11,918 nt of DNA from Nocardioides sp. Its GTDB lineage: Bacteria > Actinomycetota > Actinomycetes > Propionibacteriales > Nocardioidaceae. Below the pieces are notes generated by a model that did not search any database, was not told the DNA's origin, and was given only the letters and a program-made list of their open reading frames with translations. How positions within the stretch are numbered: position 1 is the stretch's first letter; the number at the start of each line of letters is the position of its first letter. The stretch lies in NCBI GenBank assembly GCA_021166815.1, contig JAJPEO010000330.1, positions 1-11,918 on the forward strand, in the 5' to 3' direction. The position numbers and the translations under genes were made by a program. Below are positions 1-5,903 of the stretch, piece after piece.

Positions 1-272
1 GCCGCGAAGATGCAGCCACATCTTTCGGGCGCCGAAGCGACGGATGAACTTCTGCCGCTCCCGCTCGGCTTCGATCAACGCCACCAACTCGGCGTCACGG
101 ACGCGGCGCCTCGACGGGCGGCGTGACTTCACCTCGTAGAACGTTGACGGGGCGATCTTGGCGCCGTGCTCACTGAGCACCCGGCAGATCGGCTCGACCC
201 CGAACTCGTCCTTGTGATGGGTGATGAAATCGATCAGTACCTGTTGGGGCGGTCGAGCTCCGCCGCGAAGAA
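1..272 (-). CDS. IS3-family transposase OrfB, N-terminal part (truncated by window edge)
   Basis: The -1 frame relative to orfA is open from the slippage region to base 1. It encodes VLIDFITHHKDEFGVEPICR, then a segment with VLSEHGAKIAPSTFYEVKSR and FIRRFGARKMWLHLRG at the edge. This is the characteristic N-terminal HTH_21-like region that precedes the rve/DDE integrase core in IS3 OrfB proteins. The DDE residues themselves lie outside the window. No convincing independent start codon with a ribosome site is seen, so it is probably made as OrfAB by -1 slippage near 267-275. The start coordinate given is therefore a frame boundary, not a start codon. Confidence 0.85.
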
Positions 273-557
273 AGCCGACGCCGCCTTCAAGATCTCGTTC
301 GCCCGGCGCAACTCGCTGACTTCCTTCTTCAGAGCCTTGATCTCAGCGATCTCCTCACTGCTCCGCCCGGGACGAACACCGCCATCGATCTCAGCCTGCC
401 GCAGCCACTTGCGCAGCGACTCCGTCGAGGTGATCCCGAGCTTCGCAGCGACCGACCTGATCGCCGCGGCTTCGTGCGGGTAGTCCTGCCTGGACTCGAT
501 GACCATCCGCACCGCGCGCTCACGCAACTCGGTCGGGTACCTGCTGGGTCGTGCCAT
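234..557 (-). CDS. IS3-family transposase OrfA (helix-turn-helix protein)
   Basis: This 107-residue protein has the usual OrfA plan. A basic N-terminus (MARPSRYPTELRERAVRMV) leads into a helix-turn-helix at about residues 10-55, with the IS3-typical AAKLGI...ESLRKW recognition segment. A leucine-zipper-like coiled coil follows (about 68-92, EIKALKKEVSELRRANEILK), and the end is ASAFFAAELDRP. OrfA binds the element ends and forms the N-terminal part of the OrfAB transposase. The ATG at 557 has a Shine-Dalgarno AAGGA at 566-570, eight bases upstream, which supports this start. The stop at 234-236 lies within the orfB frame, as expected for a frameshift arrangement. All parts are present, so orfA looks functional. 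Confidence 0.9.
   Translation of the reverse strand: MARPSRYPTELRERAVRMVIESRQDYPHEAAAIRSVAAKLGITSTESLRKWLRQAEIDGGVRPGRSSEEIAEIKALKKEVSELRRANEILKAASAFFAAELDRPNRY
266..275 (-). promoter_or_regulatory. Candidate -1 ribosomal frameshift site between orfA and orfB
   Basis: The orfA codons here read GCT TTC TTC GCG, and the orfB frame reads TTT CTT CGC. A Phe tRNA on TTC could re-pair on TTT after slipping back one base, and this lies just before the point where orfB homology becomes recognisable. The A6G heptamer common in this family is absent, so the site is a guess from position and pairing only. Confidence 0.35.
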
Positions 558-583
558 GAGAGTGATCCTTCCAACGAATCAAC

Positions 584-608
584 TCTCCGGACATCCCGGG
601 GCGGTTCA
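584..608 (-). repeat. Terminal inverted repeat of the IS3-family element (orfA end)
   Basis: The minus strand starts TGAACCGCCCCGG at 608 and continues through ATGTCCGGAGA. It lies 26 bases upstream of the orfA start, the expected distance for an IS3-family end, and terminates in TGA as usual for the family. The partner repeat is outside the window, so the exact repeat length is estimated. Confidence 0.75.
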
Positions 609-654
609 GGGAGAAGCCGTACGGAATGCCCTCGCGCAAGACTGTGGATGACGG

Positions 655-703
655 GTTGGTTTCGAGGCTCGCTCCGCTCGCACCTCAACCAACATGCACA
701 ACC
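655..703 (+). repeat. Intergenic palindromic repeat, copy 1 of a perfect 49-bp direct repeat
   Basis: The segment begins GTTGGTTTCGAGGCTCG and ends CCAACATGCACAACC. It is identical base for base to 724-772. Its core has imperfect dyad symmetry: GGTTTCGAGG on the left arm and CCTCAACC on the right could pair around CTCCG. The gene-free 609-837 stretch is mostly made of these units. The sequence looks like a REP/BIME-type family that I recall as frequent in Nocardioides genomes. Confidence 0.85.
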
Positions 704-704
704 A

Positions 705-719
705 CTCGCACCTCAACCA
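705..719 (+). repeat. Partial copy of the intergenic repeat (right arm only)
   Basis: CTCGCACCTCAACCA, identical to the right arm of the full copies (for example 678-692), lies alone between them. It suggests that the cluster grew by unequal duplication or by loss of a left arm. Confidence 0.7.
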
Positions 720-723
720 GCGC

Positions 724-772
724 GTTGGTTTCGAGGCTCGCTCCGCTCGCACCTCAACCAACATGCACAACC
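724..772 (+). repeat. Intergenic palindromic repeat, copy 2 of a perfect 49-bp direct repeat
   Basis: This segment is identical to 655-703 over 49 bases, with a 69-bp period. The identity stops on both sides (G versus C on the left, A versus G on the right). Lack of divergence in non-coding DNA points to a recent duplication or conversion. Confidence 0.85.
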
Positions 773-784
773 GCCCCCCACTCG

Positions 785-826
785 CTGGTTGAGGTGCGAG
801 GAGCGCCAGCGACGAGCCTCGAAACC
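785..826 (-). repeat. Inverted copy of the intergenic repeat, next to the hrpA 3' end
   Basis: On the minus strand this reads GGTTTCGAGGCTCG, a different centre (TCGCTGGCGCTC), then CTCGCACCTCAACCAG. It has the same arms as copies 1 and 2 in the opposite orientation, with a variant loop. It lies 12 bases past the hrpA stop codon. The transcript could fold GGTT/AACC and GAGG/CCTC pairs, so it may affect the hrpA mRNA 3' end. There is no U-tract, so a classical intrinsic terminator is not supported. Confidence 0.75.
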
Positions 827-837
827 CGTGCCGTGCG

Positions 838-3800
838 TCAGGTGGTGAGGGCCTTGCGGATGCGCTGGTCGCTGACCTTCTCGCGGGTGCCGAGGTGCTG
901 GGCCCAGAGGGAGACGCGGTACTCCTCCAGCAGCCAGCGCGCCGTGCGGAGGCCGTCGCCCGGGGGCTGTCCCTCGGGCAGGGCCGCGAAGGCGCTGAGC
1001 ACCGCCTCCTGCAGGCCGGCGACCTGGTCCATCAGCTGACGGTCGCGCGCCACCTGGGCGTCGAGCCGCTCGCGGCGGTGGGCGACGGCAGCGAGGTAGC
1101 GGGGCAGCTCGCGCAGCCGCTGCGCTCCGGCCTCGCCCACGAAGCCGGGCGCGATGAGCCGGCCCACCTGCTCGCGCATGTCGGTGAGCGCCGGCAGCGT
1201 CATCAGCTCGGCGCGACCGGACAGCGCCTTGTCGACCGCGCGCCACCCGTCCAGCACCCGCAGCACGTCGCGCACGGTGGAGACCATCCGCGTCTGGACC
1301 TCCGCCCGCGCGCTGGCGAGCACGGAGTCGTACGCCGCCTGCGTGCGCACCATCGGCGCGGCGTCGACGACGTCGCCCACGATCGCGGCCCTGACGTCGG
1401 CGAGCAGGTCGGCGACAGTCGCGTACGGCGAGCCCACGAGGGCCAGCCGCTCGCGCTGGTCGAGGCCGAGGTCCTCGGCCGTCGGCACCGGGCCCAGCCC
1501 GATCAGCACGAGGCGGCGTACGCCCAGGCGGTGGTGGGCTGCAGCCACCTCCGGGGTGGGGTGGACGGCGAGCCCGACCGTGGACGTGCCCGTGGTCGGC
1601 AGCTCGTCGACGAGCCCGGGGAAGCCGCGGACCTCGTGGCCCGCGCGCTTCTGCACGAACGACTCCTCGACGACGCCGAAGGTCCATGACGTCTGGTTGG
1701 TGGCGGTGGCGCCGGAGTCGGCGGCGACCTCGGCCATCGCCTGCTCGAACGTCGGGCGCAGGGGCTCCTTGAGCTCCTCGAGGTCCTTGCCGCGGGCGGC
1801 CTCGCGGCCGTCCTCCCCCACGACGCGGTAGGTCGGCTGCAGGTGCGCCGGGACCTTCGACCAGTCCCAGGCCTCGCGCGGGATCACCAGCGACCGGGTC
1901 GAGCGGGCGAAGCGCTCCAACGCGTCGAGCAGCGGCTCGGCGCCGGGCGGGACCGCGGCCAGGAACTCGCGCGCGGTGTTGGGGGCGGGCACCATCGCGA
2001 CGCGGAGGTTCTTGGGCAGCGAGCGGATCAGCTCGGTCACCAGCTCCTCACGCAGGCCCGGCACCAGCCACGAGAAGTCCTCGCCGTCGATGCGGTTGAG
2101 CGTCGCCACGGGGACGTCGATCGTCAGGCCGTCGTCGGCCGCACCGGGCTCGAAGTGGTAGCTGATGGGGAAGGTCAGGCCGTCCTCGGTGCTGTCGAGC
2201 CACTCGGTCGGGAAGTCGCGCTGGCGCACCTCGAAGGCGTTCTCGTGGGTGAGCATCTCGGGGTCGAAGGTGAGCAGGTCCGGCCGCTTCTGGCGCTCGC
2301 GCTTCCACCACTGGTCGAAGTGCTGGCCGCTCACCACGTCGGACCCCACACGGGCGTCGTAGAAGTCGAACAGGGTGTGCTCGTCGACCACGATGTCGCG
2401 GCGCCGGGCACGGTGCTCCAACTCCTCGGCGTCGGCGAGCAGGCGCGCGTTCTCGGCGAGGAACCGGTGGCGGCTGTCCCACTCGCGGTAGACCAGCGCG
2501 TGGCGGATGAACAGCTCCCGCGCCAGCACCGGGTCGACCTTGCCGTAGGACACCAGCCGGTCCGCGACGAGCGGGACGCCGTACAGCGTCACGCGCTCAC
2601 GCGCCATCACCGCGCCGCGCTTGCGCGACCAGTGGGGCTCGGCGTACGTGCGCTTCACCAGGTGGGCGCCGAGCCGCTCGGCCCACTCGGGCTTGATGGC
2701 GGCGTTCTGCCGCGCCCACAGCCGCGAGGTCTCCACGAGCTCGGCACTCATCAGGAACTGCGGGTTGCGGCCCTTGAGCACGCTGCCGGGGAAGACCGCG
2801 AAGCGTGCACCCCGGGCGCCGAGGTACTCGCGCATCGGCCGGCGCTCCCCCGGGCGCCCCTGCTCGCGCTCCTCCAGCACCCCGACGTGGCTGAGCAGTC
2901 CCGAGAGCAGCGCCTGGTGGATGCCGTCCTCGTCCGGGCGGTCGCTGGGGTGGCCCAGGTCGAGCTTCATCTCCCGGCACACCTGCCGCAGCTGCGACTC
3001 GTAGTCCTGCCACTCGCGCACCCGCAGGTAGTTGAGGTGCTCGCGGCGGCACATCCGCCGGAACGCGCTGGAGGACAGCTCCTTCTGCTGCTGTCTGAGG
3101 TGGCGCCACAGGTTGAGCCAGGTGAGGAAGTCGGAGGTCTCGTGCTTGAAGCGCGCGTGGAGCTGGTCGGCCTGGGCGCGCTGCTCCTCCGGGCGCTCGC
3201 GCGGGTCCTGGATCGAGAGCGCCGCAGCGATGACGAGCACGTCGCGCAGGCAGCCGAGCCGTTCGGCCTCGAGGATCATCCGGCCCAGGCGCGGGTCGAT
3301 CGGCAGTCGCGCCAGGCTGCGCCCGACCCTCGTGAGCCGCGGGCCCCTCCGCTCGGGCGCCGAGTCCAGCGCGCCCAGCTCCTCGAGCAGGTCCAGGCCG
3401 GCCCTGACGTTGCGCCGGTCCGGCGGCTCGACGAAGGGGAACCGGTCGATGTCGCCCAGCCGCAGCGAGGCCATCTGGAGGATGACGCTGGCAAGGTTGG
3501 TCCGCAGGATCTCGGGGTCGGTGAACTCCGGGCGTCCCTCGAAGTCCTCCTCGCTGTAGAGCCGGATCGCGATGCCCTCCGCGACGCGGCCGCAGCGCCC
3601 CGAGCGCTGGTTGGCCGACGCCTGGCTGATCGGCTCGATCGGCAGGCGCTGCACCTTGGTGCGCAGCGAGTAGCGGCTGATGCGGGCCACGCCGGTGTCG
3701 ACGACGTACCTGATGCCCGGCACGGTCAGCGACGTCTCCGCGACGTTGGTCGCGAGCACGACGCGACGCACGGTGGACGGATGGCTGCTGAAGACCTTGT

Positions 3801-4629
3801 GCTGGTCGGCGGCCGACAGCCGCGAGTAGAGCGGTACGACCTCCAGCCGGTCGCTGCCCAGCGCAGCCATCGCCTCGGCGGTGTCGCGGATCTCCCGCTC
3901 GCCCGGCAGGAACACCAGCACGTCGCCGGGTCCCTCGGCCGACAGCTCGCGCACGGCGTCGATGATCGCCTCGGTCTGGTCGCGCTGGACCGCCTCGCCC
4001 TCGTCGTCGTCGGGCAGCTCGAGCAGGGGCCGGTAGCGGATCTCCACCGGGTAGGTCCGGCCGGAGACCTCGACCACCGGCGCACGGAAGTGCTCGGCGA
4101 AGCGCTCGACGTCGATCGTGGCCGAGGTGATGATCAGCTTGAGGTCGGGCCGCTTGGGCAGCAGCCGCTTGAGGTAGCCGAGCAGGAAGTCGATGTTGAG
4201 CGAGCGCTCGTGGGCCTCGTCGATGATGATCGTGTCGTACTTGCGCAGCTCGCGGTCCCGCTGCAGCTCCGCGAGCAGGATGCCGTCGGTCATCAGCTTG
4301 ACCCGGCTCGCGCGCGAGGTGCGGTCGGTGAACCGCACCTGGTAGCCCACGACGTCGCCCAGCTCGGTGCCCAGCTCCTCGGCGATGCGCTCGGCCACCG
4401 ACCGCGCGGCGATCCGCCGGGGCTGGGTGTGACCGATCAGCTTGCCCTCGCGACCAGCCCGGCCGCGACCCAGCTCCAGGCAGATCTTCGGCAGCTGGGT
4501 GGTCTTGCCCGACCCGGTCTCACCGGCCACGATCACGACCTGGTGGTCGCGGATGGCCGCCGCGATGTCCTCGCGGCGTGCGGAGACCGGCAGCTCGGGT
4601 GGGTAGGAGATCTTCACAACGCGGGCCAT
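838..4629 (-). CDS. hrpA: ATP-dependent RNA helicase HrpA (DEAH box)
   Basis: This 1263-residue protein is a cytoplasmic DEAH-box helicase that unwinds or remodels RNA using ATP. In E. coli, HrpA has been linked to mRNA processing and to rescue of collided ribosomes. All core motifs are visible: Walker A GETGSGKT (36-43), DEAH (137-140), SAT (169-171) and motif VI QRSGRCGR (341-348). An HA2-type region follows at roughly 400-490, and the long C-terminal half (about 580-1260) matches the OB-fold/DUF3418 part that marks HrpA against shorter DEAH helicases. The C-terminus RIRKALTT aligns with the family end, so the gene is complete. The ATG at 4629 is the only start after the in-frame stop at 4675-4677. 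It begins close to the helicase domain, lacking the roughly 70-residue leader of the E. coli protein. No clear Shine-Dalgarno sequence is present. It lies 45 bp downstream of the small membrane-protein gene and may be cotranscribed with it. Confidence 0.96.
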   Translation of the reverse strand: MARVVKISYPPELPVSARREDIAAAIRDHQVVIVAGETGSGKTTQLPKICLELGRGRAGREGKLIGHTQPRRIAARSVAERIAEELGTELGDVVGYQVRFTDRTSRASRVKLMTDGILLAELQRDRELRKYDTIIIDEAHERSLNIDFLLGYLKRLLPKRPDLKLIITSATIDVERFAEHFRAPVVEVSGRTYPVEIRYRPLLELPDDDEGEAVQRDQTEAIIDAVRELSAEGPGDVLVFLPGEREIRDTAEAMAALGSDRLEVVPLYSRLSAADQHKVFSSHPSTVRRVVLATNVAETSLTVPGIRYVVDTGVARISRYSLRTKVQRLPIEPISQASANQRSGRCGRVAEGIAIRLYSEEDFEGRPEFTDPEILRTNLASVILQMASLRLGDIDRFPFVEPPDRRNVRAGLDLLEELGALDSAPERRGPRLTRVGRSLARLPIDPRLGRMILEAERLGCLRDVLVIAAALSIQDPRERPEEQRAQADQLHARFKHETSDFLTWLNLWRHLRQQQKELSSSAFRRMCRREHLNYLRVREWQDYESQLRQVCREMKLDLGHPSDRPDEDGIHQALLSGLLSHVGVLEEREQGRPGERRPMREYLGARGARFAVFPGSVLKGRNPQFLMSAELVETSRLWARQNAAIKPEWAERLGAHLVKRTYAEPHWSRKRGAVMARERVTLYGVPLVADRLVSYGKVDPVLARELFIRHALVYREWDSRHRFLAENARLLADAEELEHRARRRDIVVDEHTLFDFYDARVGSDVVSGQHFDQWWKRERQKRPDLLTFDPEMLTHENAFEVRQRDFPTEWLDSTEDGLTFPISYHFEPGAADDGLTIDVPVATLNRIDGEDFSWLVPGLREELVTELIRSLPKNLRVAMVPAPNTAREFLAAVPPGAEPLLDALERFARSTRSLVIPREAWDWSKVPAHLQPTYRVVGEDGREAARGKDLEELKEPLRPTFEQAMAEVAADSGATATNQTSWTFGVVEESFVQKRAGHEVRGFPGLVDELPTTGTSTVGLAVHPTPEVAAAHHRLGVRRLVLIGLGPVPTAEDLGLDQRERLALVGSPYATVADLLADVRAAIVGDVVDAAPMVRTQAAYDSVLASARAEVQTRMVSTVRDVLRVLDGWRAVDKALSGRAELMTLPALTDMREQVGRLIAPGFVGEAGAQRLRELPRYLAAVAHRRERLDAQVARDRQLMDQVAGLQEAVLSAFAALPEGQPPGDGLRTARWLLEEYRVSLWAQHLGTREKVSDQRIRKALTT

Positions 4630-4669
4630 TGTGGCCCACGCGGCCGCCTCACGCCCGCCGTGGTGGGCC
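4623..4669 (-). promoter_or_regulatory. Two mutually exclusive hairpins around the hrpA start codon
   Basis: Hairpin A pairs 4623-4628 with 4632-4637 (GGGCCA/TGGCCC on the mRNA) around a 3-base loop and places the ATG (4627-4629) inside the stem-loop. Hairpin B pairs 4633-4639 with 4663-4669 (GTGGGCC/GGCCCAC). They share bases 4633-4637 and cannot form together. Such an arrangement could set hrpA translation after read-through from the upstream gene. GC-rich DNA produces chance inverted repeats, so a function is only a possibility. Confidence 0.3.
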
Positions 4670-4674
4670 GGCGC

Positions 4675-5079
4675 TCACTCGTCCTGGTCCAGGAACGGGC
4701 AGTCGTCGGGGTCCATGAACCCGCCGCCGGGCCCGTACTGGCCCTGGGGACCCATCTGGTAGCCCTGACCGCCCTGTCGGCGCTGCATCATGGGGCCGCC
4801 CTGCCACGTCTGGCCCTGCTGCATCATCCGGCCGCCCCAGCCTCCGTCGTCCCAGTCCGGCTCGGCGGTCTCCTGCCCGACCAGCACGCCGCCCAGGCCA
4901 CCGATGAGCAGGGCCGCGACGGTGGAGGCGACCAGGGCGCCCGTGCCGATGCCGCGGGACTCACCCGGGGTGGACGTACGGAAGCGGTCGCGCCAACCCC
5001 GCTTCGGGGGCTGCTCCGCGGCGTAGGGCTGCGGGGCGACGGGTGCGGTCTCGTCGTCGGGGTTCACGTTCTCGTTCAT
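4675..5079 (-). CDS. Small single-pass membrane protein with Met/Gln/Gly-rich tail (unrecognised family)
   Basis: I do not recognise this family. From the ATG at 5079 the protein has 134 residues. An acidic/proline-rich cytosolic head (1-25) is followed by a basic patch KRGWRDRFR (26-34), one membrane segment (about 46-68, TGALVASTVAALLIGGLGGVL) and an outside tail. The tail is low-complexity: Trp-Asp-Gly rich, then Met pairs at 85-86 and 97-98, Met 109 and 122, many Gln/Gly, one Cys (127) and an acidic end. Positive-inside reasoning puts the tail outside. An upstream ATG at 5154 would add 25 residues encoded by the operator-like DNA, so I reject it. A GTG at 5067 is an alternative start. It is divergent from a two-component system whose kinase also carries Met clusters, so it may be a target or accessory of that system. 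The low-complexity tail could also be structural. Confidence 0.72.
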   Translation of the reverse strand: MNENVNPDDETAPVAPQPYAAEQPPKRGWRDRFRTSTPGESRGIGTGALVASTVAALLIGGLGGVLVGQETAEPDWDDGGWGGRMMQQGQTWQGGPMMQRRQGGQGYQMGPQGQYGPGGGFMDPDDCPFLDQDE

Positions 5080-5085
5080 GCCTCC

Positions 5086-5091
5086 ACCGTG
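5086..5091 (-). promoter_or_regulatory. Candidate -10 element of the small membrane-protein gene (leaderless)
   Basis: CACGGT on the minus strand ends six bases (GGAGGC) before the ATG at 5079. A transcript would thus start at or next to the start codon. GGAGG is only one base from the ATG, too close for a normal ribosome site. The same arrangement occurs at the response regulator gene. Confidence 0.45.
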
Positions 5092-5101
5092 GCTCGCCGA
5101 C

Positions 5102-5119
5102 CTGTGCGTGACCTGTGGG
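5102..5119 (+). promoter_or_regulatory. Predicted response-regulator operator, left pair of boxes
   Basis: CTGTGCG (5102-5108) and CTGTGGG (5113-5119) form a direct repeat with an 11-bp period; the longer match ACCTGTGNG starts at 5100 and 5111. Tandem half-sites one helical turn apart are the usual OmpR/PhoB-type target. Relative to the small gene's ATG at 5079, the boxes lie at about -23 to -40, over the -35 region. A mirrored pair exists at 5150-5167. Confidence 0.55.
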
Positions 5120-5149
5120 CCAGCAGTGGATGGCGTACGCATCGCAGGT

Positions 5150-5167
5150 CGCACAGCAAACCCACAG
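5150..5167 (-). promoter_or_regulatory. Predicted response-regulator operator, right pair of boxes
   Basis: On the minus strand CTGTGGG (5167-5161) and CTGTGCG (5156-5150) repeat with an 11-bp period. They are an exact positional mirror of the left pair about 5134.5. They lie at about -23 to -40 from the response regulator's ATG, overlapping its -35 region, which would suit autoregulation by the OmpR-type protein encoded here. Confidence 0.55.
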
Positions 5168-5177
5168 CGTCCTCCGG

Positions 5178-5183
5178 CACAGT
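5178..5183 (+). promoter_or_regulatory. Candidate -10 element of the response regulator gene (leaderless)
   Basis: CACAGT is followed by GGGGGC and then the ATG at 5190. The 15 bases CACAGTGGGGGCATG match the small gene's start block CACGGTGGAGGCATG at 13 of 15 positions in the opposite direction. No Shine-Dalgarno sequence at normal spacing is seen. Confidence 0.45.
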
Positions 5184-5189
5184 GGGGGC

Positions 5190-5903
5190 ATGCAGGTCAC
5201 GCGCGCCGACGGCTCGCCCGTGCGGATCCTCGTCGTCGACGACGAGGTCAACATCGCCGAGCTGCTGTCGATGGCGCTGCGCTACGAGGGCTGGGACGTG
5301 CAGGTGGCGCACACCGGCACGGGCGCGGTGGAGGGCGTACGGGCCTTCCGCCCCGATGCCGTGGTGCTCGACATCATGCTGCCCGACCTCGACGGGCTCG
5401 AGGTGCTGCGGCGGGTCCGTGCCGACGGCAACGACGTGCCGGTGCTGTTCCTCACCGCCCGCGACGCCGTGGAGGACCGGGTGGCCGGGCTGACGGCCGG
5501 AGGCGACGACTACGTGACCAAGCCGTTCTCCCTGGAGGAGGTCGTCGCCCGCCTGCGGGCGCTGCTGAGGCGCGCAGGCACGGCCGCGGCCACCGAGGAC
5601 CGCCACGTGCTGACCGTGGGTGACCTCGTGCTCGACGAGGACAGCCACGAGGTGAGGCGCGCCGGCGACGAGATCGCGCTGACCGCCACCGAGTTCGAGC
5701 TGCTGCGCTACCTGATGCGCAACCCGCGGCGGGTGCTGAGCAAGGCCCAGATCCTCGACCGGGTGTGGCACTACGACTTCGGCGGCCAGGCCAACGTCGT
5801 GGAGCTCTACATCTCCTACCTCCGCAAGAAGGTCGACGCCGGGCGCGAGCCGATGATCCACACCGTGCGCGGCGCGGGCTACGTCCTGAAGCCGGCGTCA
5901 TGA
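5190..5903 (+). CDS. OmpR-family response regulator
   Basis: This 237-residue cytoplasmic transcription factor is normally phosphorylated by its partner kinase. The receiver domain (about 12-125) has the acidic pair D17-D18 in ILVVDDE, phospho-acceptor D61 in VVLDIMLPD, T89 in FLTA and K111 in TKPF. A winged-helix DNA-binding domain (about 138-235) carries the typical LTATEFELLRYL, LDRVW and VRGAGYVL signatures. Every key residue is present. The start at 5190 is chosen over the ATG at 5115 because the extra 25 residues would overlap the operator-like boxes and lie outside the family's domain plan. Its end overlaps the kinase start in ATGA, indicating translational coupling. The mirrored 11-bp direct repeats upstream suggest that it controls itself and the divergent small gene. 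The signal is unknown. Confidence 0.93.
   Translation: MQVTRADGSPVRILVVDDEVNIAELLSMALRYEGWDVQVAHTGTGAVEGVRAFRPDAVVLDIMLPDLDGLEVLRRVRADGNDVPVLFLTARDAVEDRVAGLTAGGDDYVTKPFSLEEVVARLRALLRRAGTAAATEDRHVLTVGDLVLDEDSHEVRRAGDEIALTATEFELLRYLMRNPRRVLSKAQILDRVWHYDFGGQANVVELYISYLRKKVDAGREPMIHTVRGAGYVLKPAS

Larger units (their letters stand above)
1..608 (-). mobile_element. IS3-family insertion sequence, partial (left part beyond window)
   Basis: The element reads on the minus strand. Its 5' terminus lies at 608, where the minus strand begins TGAACCGCCCCGG and continues as a GC-rich terminal inverted repeat of about 25 bases; TGA...TCA ends are typical of IS3-family elements. Inside are a complete orfA and the first part of orfB in the -1 frame, the standard IS3 layout that makes OrfAB by programmed frameshifting. 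The catalytic DDE part of orfB and the other terminal repeat lie beyond base 1, so intactness cannot be judged. Target duplications in this family are usually 3-4 bp; the GGG at 609-611 is a candidate but needs the other flank. It sits downstream of hrpA among intergenic repeats and breaks no gene visible here. Confidence 0.88.

Noticed and set aside
166..483. Plus-strand open frame of 105 codons across the IS
   Set aside because: It is antisense to orfA and orfB, both of which match IS3-family proteins residue by residue.
655..826. Possible CRISPR array
   Set aside because: The repeats are palindromic with interspersed half and inverted copies. There are only two full direct copies and no regular spacers, which fits an intergenic REP-type cluster instead.
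5080..5154. Upstream ATG extending the small membrane protein by 25 residues
   Set aside because: The extension would be encoded by the shared promoter region. The block at the 5079 start mirrors the regulator's start and points to 5079.
5115..5189. Upstream ATG extending the response regulator by 25 residues
   Set aside because: The added residues lie over the mirrored operator boxes and the -10 candidate and have no counterpart in the receiver domain, so ATG 5190 is preferred.
1843..5493. Very long plus-strand open frame (about 1216 codons) opposite hrpA
   Set aside because: It is the antisense shadow of a high-GC helicase gene. It has repetitive His/Arg/Leu/Gln/Val-rich composition and no recognisable domain, and it runs through the divergent promoter into the response regulator region.
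5765..5899. Upstream start for the histidine kinase giving 517 residues
   Set aside because: It would overlap the response regulator coding sequence by over 130 bp and add a non-membrane Arg-rich segment. The ATGA overlap at 5900 puts Met directly before the first membrane segment.
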